In this document: piece by piece, positions 13,413 to 22,013 of the stretch
Layout: every line of letters starts with the position of its first letter
Numbering within the stretch: position 1 is the stretch's first letter
IMG/VR virus record: IMGVR_UViG_3300017963_000451
Coordinates: 1-39,447 of that record
Strand: one strand, 5' to 3'
DNA length: 39,447 nt
Source of the DNA: a virus
The notes under the pieces: model-generated
What the model was told of the DNA's origin: nothing
The model's input: the letters and a program-made list of their open reading frames with translations, nothing else
Database searches by the model: none
Translations under genes and position numbers: made by a program

Positions 13413-13660
13413 CTAACTCCCACGGCTTGTTCTAAGCGCCACCACGAGCATAACGCCTCTAGCCAACGTGTACCATTCCTCCCCCGCTGTAATGCGAACA
13501 CCCCCGACGCTACTAGGGGTCATTCCTTGATAGGGGTATACACCCAAAAGAAATAAACAACATACATGGTCCGATAACACATGTTATGTTGCCTTCGAAT
13601 CAACCATACAATCCCAAGTCGCTAAGCCTCAGTATGCGCTCTAGAAAAAGGCGATTTTAG

Positions 13661-13680
13661 AAAAACCCCTGAAGGGGGGT
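13661..13680 (-). terminator. Leftward intrinsic terminator
   Basis: On the minus strand a CCCC/GGGG stem with a 4-nt loop is followed by TTTTT (13665..13661). It would stop leftward (antisense) transcription entering from the late region. Confidence 0.55.
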
Positions 13681-13835
13681 GGTGTAAATCTATACGTTGC
13701 TGAGCTAAATTTTTTGGTTTTCAACGAGCAACCCCTTAGGGGAGAGCACTTTCCGCTAATTCCACAGGCGCACCTAGAAATGCACCTAGAAGTTATTTTT
13801 GCGCCTTTATTTCCAGGTTACACTCCATACACGTT

Positions 13836-14216
13836 TTGACTCTTTCCCCGAAACTCATCGACATACACCGTTACCTACAAATATGTGACCTTTTTTGCCT
13901 ACTCGACGCGACAAAATATCACCCCCGGTACATAAAAAGAGTGGAGGAATCAACCCTTATTCATAGGTTTAATATGCCCAACCGTTATGTTTGTTCAGCC
14001 CTCGAAGAATTGCGCACCTTCCACGATATCGTATTCCAGAAGTGTGACGTTTCACCCCGAGACCAACTTCATCTCATGAGCCTCACCGAGGAAATCCAAA
14101 CCTACGTCAACCGCATGGAAGCTTCACTCGGCGACAACTGGGACATGCTCCACAAGCAAGAAGAACTCGCAGACCTCAAAGCAGAAGTCCGCAAACTCAG
14201 AAAAAAGAAGAAGTAA
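13836..14216 (+). CDS. Hypothetical protein with C-terminal coiled coil, up to 126 aa
   Basis: This open frame starts at best with TTG (13836) and has no visible ribosome binding site, so the start is uncertain. The protein is helical and ends in a coiled-coil-like, Lys-rich tail (LADLKAEVRKLRKKKK). It lies just upstream of the DUF115 gene. Family unknown; the long open frame and composition support coding. Confidence 0.5.
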   Translation: MTLSPKLIDIHRYLQICDLFCLLDATKYHPRYIKRVEESTLIHRFNMPNRYVCSALEELRTFHDIVFQKCDVSPRDQLHLMSLTEEIQTYVNRMEASLGDNWDMLHKQEELADLKAEVRKLRKKKK

Positions 14217-14244
14217 CGCATATCAAAGAGGGAGGACTCTTTCC

Positions 14245-15483
14245 ATGCACATCAAATTTAAACCAGTCCCGATTAAATTACGCCAACTAAAGAACAACAA
14301 AATCTCTGTAGAAACCCCTTTGGCTTCACTCACTCTTAACCCCGAACAGTTCAACTTTCTCACTCAAGGACTTGCGTACAGTCCCCGCCCTTTCACCCTG
14401 GATGCACCCAATCGCCTCAAAAAGAAGTTCGAAACAATCCTCCGCTCTCAACTCTGCGTCTCTCACCTCAGCGCCAACGTCTCCCCCTTCCTTGCCAACT
14501 ACCTCACCAACAAGACTTTCTCCCCCACAGACGGGCGCTCTTTCCGCTCCCTCCTCGATCAACTTGCTGGCTCAACACAACGGTTGTTATTCTGCGGCGC
14601 AGGCCCCTCGCTCTATGAGTCTTGGGACTTCGTGGAATTCTGCCTCAACACTGGGTATGCTCGTGTCGTCGCTGGTGGCTCTGCCATTAAAGCTTTTGCC
14701 GATCGCGGCCTGTCGCCCGATCTTTGTCTTGTCTGCGACCCCAACCCAAGCGTAGCCTCTCGCGGTGATGTCCCAGAATCCTTTGCAAAGTCCACAATCC
14801 TACTAGCAGGCTCAGGCGTAAACCCCAAACTCTTAGCGAACTGGCGTGGCCCGGTAGCTTTAACAACTGGCCTATCTACTTTCCCCTTTGCTGATTACCT
14901 AGAACCCGGTTCCGAAACCTTACACGAAGGGAATATCGGTGTCTCCACCTTCTCTTTCCGCTTAGCTCAACGGCTTAAGGTAAAAGAATTCCTCCTCCTA
15001 GGTGTGGATCTCAACCCAACAGCAGACGGCGGTGTTTATCCGCAATCCCTAGGCTTCGAATCAGCGATTGACAATCCACGACAAGCCATCTGGGCTAATG
15101 AAGCCGAGTCACTTGGATTTTTAGCTAAAGAATCGTCGTTTTCGGTCAAAAATCTAGCCAAAAATGGCCGAAATATCCCGAATACGGCCAAGTGGTGTCC
15201 AGATACGGCCAACTTAGAGCCAAGCGGCACTATCCGGAAGCTCAACCCAGCAAAGCTCGACGAATCCGACGCCTTTATAAAACGCTTGGCGCAGATGCAC
15301 AAAGACTTGTGCGAGATCGATTACGGAGACCTAAGAAAATCCCCACTCTATACCCCATTCCTAGAAGTTTACTACAACGTCTACCTATCACGCACCCTTT
15401 ACACTGGAGAATTCCCCACTGACTCTATAATCCTGCGAATAGAGTATCTTAAAGCATTTATCGAAGGACTTCTTGTTTTTTGA
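14245..15483 (+). CDS. DUF115/Maf-like (MptE-like) glycosyltransferase family protein
   Basis: This 412-residue protein contains LFCGAGPSLYES (115-126), VVAGGSAIKAFADRGLSPDL (141-160), CLVCDP with D165, and the later segments GNIGVSTFSFRLAQRL and FLLLGVDLN. This is the core pattern of DUF115 proteins, which include flagellin Maf nonulosonic-acid transferases and MptE-like pterin pyrophosphokinases. With an SpsF-like CMP-sugar synthetase nearby, a sugar-transfer role is the better guess. GGGAGG lies before the ATG, separated by ACTCTTTCC, one of the strand-biased motifs of this genome. Confidence 0.75.
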   Translation: MHIKFKPVPIKLRQLKNNKISVETPLASLTLNPEQFNFLTQGLAYSPRPFTLDAPNRLKKKFETILRSQLCVSHLSANVSPFLANYLTNKTFSPTDGRSFRSLLDQLAGSTQRLLFCGAGPSLYESWDFVEFCLNTGYARVVAGGSAIKAFADRGLSPDLCLVCDPNPSVASRGDVPESFAKSTILLAGSGVNPKLLANWRGPVALTTGLSTFPFADYLEPGSETLHEGNIGVSTFSFRLAQRLKVKEFLLLGVDLNPTADGGVYPQSLGFESAIDNPRQAIWANEAESLGFLAKESSFSVKNLAKNGRNIPNTAKWCPDTANLEPSGTIRKLNPAKLDESDAFIKRLAQMHKDLCEIDYGDLRKSPLYTPFLEVYYNVYLSRTLYTGEFPTDSIILRIEYLKAFIEGLLVF

Positions 15484-15484
15484 G

Positions 15485-15511
15485 TGACACATTACTACGA
15501 CTCCTACATAG
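15485..15511 (+). promoter_or_regulatory. Late promoter P1 (divergent copy)
   Basis: TGACAC (15485..15490), exactly 13 nt, CTACATAG (15504..15511). The downstream AGAGTAAG part of the family is not kept. It precedes the first structural gene at 15553. Confidence 0.6.
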
Positions 15512-15552
15512 AGTGTACGGGAGGTAACACCTAATGTAAGGACGCACAGATA

Positions 15553-16335
15553 ATGTCTTCCCACAGTTTTTATCACGATATAGGATATATCAATGAAATC
15601 CACGAGCTTCAGTCGCAAGAAGCTATACCATTCTTTCGCTCAGGCTACAACCCAGTAGTAGGCACAGACCCAACCCACGTATGGACACCCGGCGGTATAC
15701 AAGTATTCCCTTCTGTACCCTCTGTTGTATCAGTAGTAAGTACCTCTGCGGCAGACGCAGTCGCTGGCATCGGAGCGCACACCATCCAAGTTTACGGTTT
15801 GGACACTAACTACCTAAGACAAACCGAGACTGTAACCCTCACAGGTACAACCCCAGCGCTTGGCTTGAAAACGTTTTGGAGAGTAACACGCATTGAAGTT
15901 TTAACAGCCGGATCAAACGGCGCAAACGTTGGACAGATAGATCTTTCAATGTCCGGCGATGTACAAGCATGTATGCCAATAGGAGACAATTCCTCTCAGA
16001 ACGGTAACTACACAGTACCAGGCAACTATTGGTTATTCGTCTCCGAACCCGTCTTTATGGCTGAGACTGGTAGGGACATACGCGCAAGGATAAAGATATC
16101 TAACCCCTTCTTAAACGGCGGCTTATGGAGAACAGAGACAGTTTTCATATCTCCATCACCAGGGGTAAGCCTGAACTCACGACCTTTCCTACAGTTCCCC
16201 CCAGCTACAGACCTTGTACTAGAGGTTACTAAGCTATCTGGTGCAGCAGGAGAAGCGTCGGTTGTGTACACTGGATATCTAGGTACATCAGACAGCATTA
16301 ATACTACCGATCTTACCTTAGAAGATCATTTCTAA
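15553..16335 (+). CDS. Virion structural protein, 260 aa
   Basis: This beta-rich protein contains GAHTIQVYGLDTNYLRQTET followed by VTLTG, a pattern common to structural proteins of aquatic tailed phages. There is no signal peptide and no enzymatic motif. It may be a decoration, tail or fibre-associated protein. AAGGA lies about 10 nt before the ATG. It is the first gene after late promoter P1. Confidence 0.65.
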   Translation: MSSHSFYHDIGYINEIHELQSQEAIPFFRSGYNPVVGTDPTHVWTPGGIQVFPSVPSVVSVVSTSAADAVAGIGAHTIQVYGLDTNYLRQTETVTLTGTTPALGLKTFWRVTRIEVLTAGSNGANVGQIDLSMSGDVQACMPIGDNSSQNGNYTVPGNYWLFVSEPVFMAETGRDIRARIKISNPFLNGGLWRTETVFISPSPGVSLNSRPFLQFPPATDLVLEVTKLSGAAGEASVVYTGYLGTSDSINTTDLTLEDHF

Positions 16336-16355
16336 ACAAAAAAGGAGAATAAAAA

Positions 16356-16922
16356 ATGGCTAATGAATTTAATGCAAGAGATCCGATTTGGAACGCTAAT
16401 AGAAGTAGCCCTGCGGTCGCGGTCGCCGACAACTTCACCAAGATGGGTACATGGGTTGTTCAAGACGCTGTGGAAGCAGCCTCTACCGCCACGGTAATCA
16501 ACGCCACAGGACATGTTGCTTCTGCTGGTGATCAGATCATAATGTCTAGCGGTACTTACGACGGAGAAGGCAGAGAGGTAGCCAGTGTCACCACCGACAC
16601 CATCACTCTTTCAGTTGCCCTTAGTGGAGCACCGACCGCAGCCGACACTTTCGAGATTGTAACACCGATACAACAAAACGCTGTTGCAGGTGCCGCATAC
16701 GCCCATATTCACAACGGGACTAATCAGCCCATAGACATTTCTTTTAACGGTACAACAATCCACACGTCTTTACTGTCTTTAGAAGAGTGGTTTCCTCCAG
16801 GAAGGAATCATAACCTAAACGCCATAGAGCGCGGCGACACCTCGGCTAAAGGGTTTGTCTGGCATAAAGCATCGTCCACGGCTCCATCGTCCGGTTCTAT
16901 AGATTGCTCTAGTTGTATGTAA
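16356..16922 (+). CDS. Probable virion protein, 188 aa
   Basis: The centre is a beta-rich, Thr/Ala-rich domain (DQIIMSSGTYDGEGREVASV) reminiscent of phage structural beta-sandwich modules, followed by NGTNQPIDISFNGTTIHTSL and a Ser/Cys tail (SSGSIDCSSCM). AAAGGAG lies upstream. Its stop overlaps late promoter P2. The virion role is inferred from composition and position. Confidence 0.6.
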   Translation: MANEFNARDPIWNANRSSPAVAVADNFTKMGTWVVQDAVEAASTATVINATGHVASAGDQIIMSSGTYDGEGREVASVTTDTITLSVALSGAPTAADTFEIVTPIQQNAVAGAAYAHIHNGTNQPIDISFNGTTIHTSLLSLEEWFPPGRNHNLNAIERGDTSAKGFVWHKASSTAPSSGSIDCSSCM

Positions 16923-16955
16923 CACATATATGGCCTTCCTACATAGAAGAGTAAG
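16920..16955 (+). promoter_or_regulatory. Late promoter P2
   Basis: TAACAC (16920..16925), 13 nt, CTACATAG (16939..16946), AAGAGTAAG (16947..16955). The -10-like part lies at the edge of the loop of the 16932..16977 hairpin. Confidence 0.85.
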
Positions 16956-16977
16956 ACCTAGTAGGAGGGCCTTTTTT
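16932..16977 (+). terminator. Terminator hairpin overlapping late promoter P2 and the TerS ribosome binding site
   Basis: GGCCTTCCTAC (16932..16942) pairs with GTAGGAGGGCC (16961..16971), 11 bp with one G-U pair, followed by TTTTTT (16972..16977) directly before the ATG at 16978. The 3' arm contains the ribosome binding site GGAGG. RNA entering from upstream would form this terminator; RNA started at P2 would lack the 5' arm. Confidence 0.8.
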
Positions 16978-17499
16978 ATGGACGAATTATCAATATGGAC
17001 AGACGGAACCCCAGGTATCAACGTTTGCGCCGAGCAGAAGCAGGCTCTAGAGTTGTACCTAAGATATAACACTGTAGCAGCCATCTCCGAGATGGTAAAC
17101 AAGCCATTCCCAACAGTCCGTGACTGGGTATACAAACCCCGTAACGGGATGCGCCCCTTTGCAGAGATCCGCAATGAGGTTGAGAAGGATCAAATCCAAG
17201 AACTCACCAAACACAAAATGCCACTCATGAAATCCATTATGGATAACTCCCTACACACCATAAAAAACTCACTCGAAGCGGTTAAAAAATCCGGCGTTGA
17301 ACTCACGATTGACGAAATCAAGAAACTATCCGACATTGTAGGCAACATGGACAAGATCCTGAAACTAGATGACGGCATGGCAACTGATAATATCGCGATC
17401 GCCCGTGTGAACCCAATCAACACAGCCAAAGAGGTTAAGGAGATCCTCGGCGACGTAGACGACTTCGGTATTTTTGACATTACTCCAGAGGAAAACTAA
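16978..17499 (+). CDS. terS: Probable terminase small subunit
   Basis: This 173-residue protein from the ATG at 16978 (MDELSIWTDGTPGINVCAEQ) has an N-terminal helix-turn-helix-like segment (YNTVAAISEMVNKPFPTVRD) followed by a long helical region, the layout of phage small terminases, which bind the packaging site and load TerL. It lies shortly upstream of TerL. A longer frame from 16930 would start inside the hairpin; GTAGGAGG at 16961-16968 supports 16978. No closer family can be named. Confidence 0.65.
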   Translation: MDELSIWTDGTPGINVCAEQKQALELYLRYNTVAAISEMVNKPFPTVRDWVYKPRNGMRPFAEIRNEVEKDQIQELTKHKMPLMKSIMDNSLHTIKNSLEAVKKSGVELTIDEIKKLSDIVGNMDKILKLDDGMATDNIAIARVNPINTAKEVKEILGDVDDFGIFDITPEEN

Positions 17500-17525
17500 G
17501 GAAAGGTCAATCAAAGGAGCCAGAC

Positions 17526-17750
17526 ATGACACCTAGAGAAACAGAATATATCGTAGCGCAGCAGATCCAAAACTCTAAGGAGTACCTAGCGCACAAGAAC
17601 GACGCAGACCGCTACATGCAGGGAATGCTAGACAAGATTTATCAGACGGCAGACGAAAACAGGCTTGACCGCTCTACCCTCAGCGATTTTAGCCTAGAAG
17701 AAGATAACAGCAACTACTTCTTGCGCTTTAAAGGATTAAGAGACACCTAG
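17526..17750 (+). CDS. Hypothetical protein, 74 aa
   Basis: Begins MTPRETEYIVAQQIQNSKEY and is helical and acidic. AAAGGAG lies six nt before the ATG. It sits between the terminase subunit genes. Unknown role, possibly packaging. Confidence 0.65.
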   Translation: MTPRETEYIVAQQIQNSKEYLAHKNDADRYMQGMLDKIYQTADENRLDRSTLSDFSLEEDNSNYFLRFKGLRDT

Positions 17751-17803
17751 GTCTCTAGGGCATACGATGCTACAAAGACAACGCAGGACGCTTCTCTACA
17801 GCA

Positions 17804-17917
17804 ATGGCAGAGCGAGAGGTTTACTTGCAAGTGTTCTCTTATGGAGCCAAGCACAACTATAAACTAGACAAAAACGGAGTACTGCGAGTTGGACGACAAA
17901 CACAAAGCCCAGATTAA
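17804..17917 (+). CDS. Possible 37-aa protein before TerL
   Basis: The frame MAEREVYLQVFSYGAKHNYK, then LDKNGVLRVGRQTQSPD overlaps the TerL start by 29 nt. The ribosome binding site is poor. A competing 31-codon frame starts at 17767. The sequence looks protein-like (a beta hairpin) but support is thin. Confidence 0.3.
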   Translation: MAEREVYLQVFSYGAKHNYKLDKNGVLRVGRQTQSPD

Positions 17918-19451
17918 CGCTACAGCGCAGGTACTCCACGACTTACAAAAAGTCTGGACTCCTTACGAAGGCCGCAAGCTACCCCCAAGCCATCCTTTCA
18001 TGCAAGACCTCAAAACAACTGAGTTCTACCCAGCAGAAGGACAGAAAACCATTGGAAAAGCCATTCTTTCCGGTCAGTTTCGCCTTGTGTTCGTACAGCT
18101 GGGACGACAAACAGGTAAGACAGAGTTAGTTAACGGCGTAGCGTGGTACAAAGGTTTACTATCCCCACGTTCGGGTATGTATTACTTTTGTCCTAAGCAG
18201 AAGCAGGCCAAGGAAGTCGTTTGGTCTAAGAACCGCATCCAAACAATGAACGCCGCCACCGCTCTGGACTTAGAAAAGGTCGATGACTTTGTCAACTACG
18301 GGAAGAAGTACATCAAAGGCAAGCCTAACAATGCAGAAATGCGTTTGAGTTGGGTAAACGATTCCTTTATCAAGATCGACGGTTCAGACAACTACGATGA
18401 ATACCGTGGTATCACTCCTGACCTCGTAATCTTTGATGAATACCGTGAATTCAGACCAGGCGCTTATGATGCGTTCAAAGCCTCAACGACTACCAAAAAA
18501 GCTACAATCGTTATCATATCCACTCCTCCACCTGCGAAAGGTTTCTACACTGAGTTGATGGACTACGCTAAGAATCCAGAGAACACAGACGCCGTCTTCT
18601 TCCAAGCTCCTACTTGGATGAACCCTCACCAAGACTTAGACGAATTAGCCAGCATCCGCGAATCTTATCGACAGAAGGGCGAATTGGACGTTTGGTTCAG
18701 AGAGTATTGCGCCGAGTTCGTAGTCGGTGGCTCAAGATCCATCTTCCCCATGCTCAAAGGTGACGAACGAGTACGCCATGCAAGCGCCATGCAGATGGCC
18801 AGCAAAGCCCAAGACTTTTATTGCATCGCAGACCCTGGCTCAGCTTCCAAAGGCTCAGCGTTTGCAGTACTCTTTGCAAGTGTCAACCCTTACACGAAAC
18901 GACTTGTCCTCATGGATGAGCTCTACCTAACCAAGGAAGGAGAAAAAACTGTAGGTGTAATCGAACCCATGATCCGAGAAAAACTAGCCGAATTAGCTCC
19001 TCACTTAGCAAAACACGACTGGCAATTCTACTATGATGAAGCCGCCACTTGGTTCAAAAATGAAATGGTCGAACGTGGTTACGCTTTCAACCCTACGAAT
19101 AAGAAACAGAAGTCTAAGGACGAAGGCCTTTCTACAATTAAAGATGCGCTCCTAGCCAACAAAGTAACCTGGTCTTCACGCTGTGAAAACCTCATGTGGG
19201 AGATGACCAACTACGTAAAAGACGAACACGGTAAGATACCAAAGAAGGATGATCACTTAATTGATGCGTTCCGCTACTTGATCCAAGTATCTCACTATCA
19301 CATTCGCTACCACGCCATGGAGAAATCTTCAGGTATTGATTCCGAAGGTATGACAAAATGGGTGTCTTTAGATGACGATTTAAGAGCAATGGACGACAAC
19401 AATCTCTTAGATAATGGAAGCAACGACGATTTTCTTTCAGAATTTATGTAA
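17889..19451 (+). CDS. terL: Terminase large subunit
   Basis: This 520-residue packaging motor has Walker A GRQTGKT (72-78), Walker B LVIFDE (179-184), a coupling motif STPP (211-214), and RNase H-like nuclease acidic residues in YCIADPGS (D315), FYYDEAATW (D383) and DDHLIDAFRY (D459). It translocates DNA into the prohead and cuts concatemers. The start is a TTG at 17889 with CGGAG nine nt upstream. It is followed by late promoter P3 and a terminator. Confidence 0.92.
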   Translation: MDDKHKAQINATAQVLHDLQKVWTPYEGRKLPPSHPFMQDLKTTEFYPAEGQKTIGKAILSGQFRLVFVQLGRQTGKTELVNGVAWYKGLLSPRSGMYYFCPKQKQAKEVVWSKNRIQTMNAATALDLEKVDDFVNYGKKYIKGKPNNAEMRLSWVNDSFIKIDGSDNYDEYRGITPDLVIFDEYREFRPGAYDAFKASTTTKKATIVIISTPPPAKGFYTELMDYAKNPENTDAVFFQAPTWMNPHQDLDELASIRESYRQKGELDVWFREYCAEFVVGGSRSIFPMLKGDERVRHASAMQMASKAQDFYCIADPGSASKGSAFAVLFASVNPYTKRLVLMDELYLTKEGEKTVGVIEPMIREKLAELAPHLAKHDWQFYYDEAATWFKNEMVERGYAFNPTNKKQKSKDEGLSTIKDALLANKVTWSSRCENLMWEMTNYVKDEHGKIPKKDDHLIDAFRYLIQVSHYHIRYHAMEKSSGIDSEGMTKWVSLDDDLRAMDDNNLLDNGSNDDFLSEFM

Positions 19452-19484
19452 CACCAATAAGTACGTTCTACATAGAAGAGTAAG
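19449..19484 (+). promoter_or_regulatory. Late promoter P3
   Basis: TAACAC (19449..19454), 13 nt, CTACATAG (19468..19475), AAGAGTAAG (19476..19484). It overlaps the TerL stop codon and lies upstream of the portal block. Confidence 0.87.
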
Positions 19485-19502
19485 GGTCAGGCTAAGCCGA
19501 AG

Positions 19503-19551
19503 GGAGGCACCCAGCTTACATAGCAAAGCCTCCACCCCTAAGGGGGGTTTT
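19503..19551 (+). terminator. Leader hairpins and intrinsic terminator between P3 and the portal block
   Basis: GGAGGC (19503..19508) can pair with GCCTCC (19528..19533). Just after it, CCCC-TAA-GGGG followed by TTTT (about 19535..19551) forms a small intrinsic terminator. Lying 50-70 nt downstream of the P3 start, this resembles an attenuator or a short leader RNA. Confidence 0.6.
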
Positions 19552-19565
19552 AACAAGGGTAATTA

Positions 19566-19802
19566 ATGATCATAGCTTTATCACTAACAGCGCTATTATT
19601 CGCCATCTCAGGATTCGTGCTAGGTCTTCTTGGTTTCATACAGGCCAGAGCAAACGCACTTTCCACCCACACCGTTCAATACCAACCAGCTCAGCAGCAA
19701 GACATTTCACAGTTTTTCGGTGAAGCAGCTCCAGAGCACGACGAAGGGTTTGAAGTCCCTAATGATAAGATAGAAGAAACCATCTTAAAAGGATTTGAAT
19801 AA
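19566..19802 (+). CDS. Small membrane-anchored protein, 78 aa
   Basis: The N-terminal segment IALSLTALLFAISGFVLGLL is a membrane helix, followed by an acidic soluble tail. It overlaps the portal start by one nt (TAATG). It could be a holin or another late membrane protein; its position before the portal does not settle this. Confidence 0.65.
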   Translation: MIIALSLTALLFAISGFVLGLLGFIQARANALSTHTVQYQPAQQQDISQFFGEAAPEHDEGFEVPNDKIEETILKGFE

Positions 19803-21958
19803 TGGAAAAAGAGACAAAGAAACCCCCTTCTATTAGACCTTGGTGGACACACAAGCTTGATAACCCAAACGAGAAGTCATTACTAGAAGCTTTGAACCAG
19901 GCTCACACAGACTTAAAAGAATACGATAAAGGTTTCCGTGACCTCTGTTTACAACACATCGCTCTTTACCAAGGCTTATCCATAGGTAGAGAGATCGACC
20001 GTCAAGGCCGATTATACAGAGATTCAGAGGGTTACGCAAAAACAAGGAAGTTCCGACACCTTATAGTCAACCACATGCGCGACGTCACAGATGCTGCCGT
20101 CTCCAGATTAGCCACTTTCCGACCAGGTGTTACAGTCCTACCCAACCACGGGGTAGAGTTCCAAGACAAAGCTAAAGCAAAAGTAACTGAATCCTGGTTA
20201 AAATCCTACTCCTACGAGAACAACATTGACGACGTACGCCGCAAGCTACAGCGCGACGCTATCATATGTGGAGAGGCTTTCTTATTAGTAGACTGGGATC
20301 CCGAGAGTGGTGACATTCACCCATCAGCTCGCAAACTCCAGAAGACGGTCAAGATTGAAACTGAAGACGGTACAGTAGAGGTTACCAAAGTCAAGAAGAC
20401 CGGAGACGTCGGCCTAACTCCCTTCCTACCATTCCGAGTCTTTCCAGAACCCCATCCCTCTAGAAGATACGAAGAAACCAGTTGGGTAATCACTGAAGAA
20501 ACCGCTTATTTAGAGCAACTTGAGATTGATTTCCCAGACTCTAAAGGCAAGATCAAACCTACCGACAATTGTCGACAAGACGAAGACCTTTACCGCTACG
20601 GCGTCAAAGAAGAGAAGTGCGACAAGGTAACAGTTCTCACTCTTTACCATGCAGCCACCCAAGAACTCCCAGAAGGCCGCATCATCAAATTCACAGAGCA
20701 TACCATCCTTCAAAACGACGATCTCCCTTATTCTCACGGCAAAGTTCCGCTCATTCGTTTAAGCTCAATAGACGTACCGGGTCAAATGAGAGGAATGTCA
20801 CCTTTCATGGACCTAAAAGCCCTTCAAAGCGCGATCAACGCATTGTATACCATCATGTTGCGTGACCGCTCCCTTGCAGCCCCTAAGTTGTTCGTTCCAG
20901 CCGGTTCTATCGATCCTAACCAATCCAAATCAAATGAACCCGGTGTAGTACAATACAAAGGTGGAGTCCCTCCAACATGGTCAGTCCCTAACATGGTTAG
21001 CGGCGACATCATGGCGATGATCGACAAACTCGAAAATACCTTCGAAAAACTCAGCAACTCATCCGGCACCCGTCGTGGCGATGGAATCCCTAACGTAGAA
21101 GCCTTCAAAGCTTTCGGTTTCTTCGAGGAGCAAGCCACCCGCAGAGAATCAACCAGCATAGCCAAACACCGCGACTTCCTTCAAGAGGTATTTCATTTCA
21201 TCACCCTTACAGCCGCAGACTTTTACACTCAGTCTGACGAACGTATGATTAAGATGGTAGGTAAGCACAACCAGTATCTGCTCAAATACTTCAACGTAGA
21301 AGACTTAAACCATTCGTATGACATCCGTGTTCAGAACACATCAGCCTTACCAGAATCAAAAGCGGGTAGAATCTCTACGGTTATTCAGCTAAACCAGGCT
21401 TTCCCCAACATGTTCACACAAGAAAAAGTAGCTGACATGCTAGACTTCTCAAGCCCTGACGCTTTCTTTGACCTCACAACCGCAGCAATCAACGCAGCAG
21501 AAGCCGAGAATGCGGACATGATGTCCGGCAGCGATGTTGCCGAACCACAGAACTTTGAAGATCATATTCAGCATTGGGAAGCACACGTTAAACAATTCAA
21601 TAACCCAACAGTCAAAGCAACTCTACCACCCGAGCCTGCGTTAGCCAACGCAGCAATACAAGAGATTCTTTCCGGAGAGGCAGAGGTTGTAACCAACTCA
21701 CCCGCTCTTTTGTTAGCTAAGCACCTAAATACGACTGAAGGTTTAATGTTCCAAAAAGCATTAATTAATCCTAAATTCGCTCAACGCTTAGCGGATTTCG
21801 AGAATTACCCTGTGTTCTTCCAGCTACCGATGACCATTTCAGAAGTCATCATGAGTCACCAAGCACCGATGCAACCGATACCACCCGATACCGGAGTTGA
21901 TCAAGAAATCGTCCTCCCACAAACACAAGTACCAAATCCGAATGATTTTGTAGGTTAA
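19802..21958 (+). CDS. Portal protein (P22-like)
   Basis: This 718-residue protein matches P22-type portals in length and order after TerL. The N-terminal region (about 80-180, including FRHLIVNHMRDVTDAAVSRL and GEAFLLVDWDPESG) and the helical mid-part (LKALQSAINALYTIMLRDRS) are typical of podovirus portals. It forms the dodecameric DNA entry ring and connects to the tail. It is expressed with the upstream membrane protein from P3. Late promoter P4 follows its stop. Confidence 0.87.
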   Translation: MEKETKKPPSIRPWWTHKLDNPNEKSLLEALNQAHTDLKEYDKGFRDLCLQHIALYQGLSIGREIDRQGRLYRDSEGYAKTRKFRHLIVNHMRDVTDAAVSRLATFRPGVTVLPNHGVEFQDKAKAKVTESWLKSYSYENNIDDVRRKLQRDAIICGEAFLLVDWDPESGDIHPSARKLQKTVKIETEDGTVEVTKVKKTGDVGLTPFLPFRVFPEPHPSRRYEETSWVITEETAYLEQLEIDFPDSKGKIKPTDNCRQDEDLYRYGVKEEKCDKVTVLTLYHAATQELPEGRIIKFTEHTILQNDDLPYSHGKVPLIRLSSIDVPGQMRGMSPFMDLKALQSAINALYTIMLRDRSLAAPKLFVPAGSIDPNQSKSNEPGVVQYKGGVPPTWSVPNMVSGDIMAMIDKLENTFEKLSNSSGTRRGDGIPNVEAFKAFGFFEEQATRRESTSIAKHRDFLQEVFHFITLTAADFYTQSDERMIKMVGKHNQYLLKYFNVEDLNHSYDIRVQNTSALPESKAGRISTVIQLNQAFPNMFTQEKVADMLDFSSPDAFFDLTTAAINAAEAENADMMSGSDVAEPQNFEDHIQHWEAHVKQFNNPTVKATLPPEPALANAAIQEILSGEAEVVTNSPALLLAKHLNTTEGLMFQKALINPKFAQRLADFENYPVFFQLPMTISEVIMSHQAPMQPIPPDTGVDQEIVLPQTQVPNPNDFVG

Positions 21959-21961
21959 TTA

Positions 21962-21997
21962 TAACACAATTAAACAGTAGATACATAGAAGAGTAAG
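21962..21997 (+). promoter_or_regulatory. Late promoter P4
   Basis: TAACAC (21962..21967), 13 nt, ATACATAG (21981..21988), AAGAGTAAG (21989..21997). Positions 21962..21996 are repeated at P6 with one mismatch. It precedes the scaffold and coat genes. Confidence 0.87.
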
Positions 21998-22013
21998 CCA
22001 AGGAGGAAATGGC

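Larger units (their letters stand above)
13036..13835. other. About 800 bp of mostly non-coding DNA with dyads and hairpins
   Basis: Apart from the doubtful 13107..13349 frame there is no convincing gene. The region holds the 13082 hairpin, dyad GTACTAC-att-GTAGTAC (13396..13412), dyad ATAACA-ca-TGTTAT preceded by CCG (13574..13587), a leftward terminator (13661..13680), a second CCCC/GGGG hairpin near 13733, and a long-loop inverted repeat AGGCGCA/TGCGCCT (13766..13806) enclosing two GCACCTAGAA units. It separates the early and late rightward genes and may encode a regulatory RNA. Confidence 0.6.

Noticed and set aside
13430-13520. Possible tRNA gene in the non-coding block
   Set aside because: No cloverleaf could be drawn and no CCA or T-loop consensus seen.
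16930-16977. Longer TerS start at 16930
   Set aside because: It would begin inside the terminator hairpin; GGAGG before 16978 fits better.
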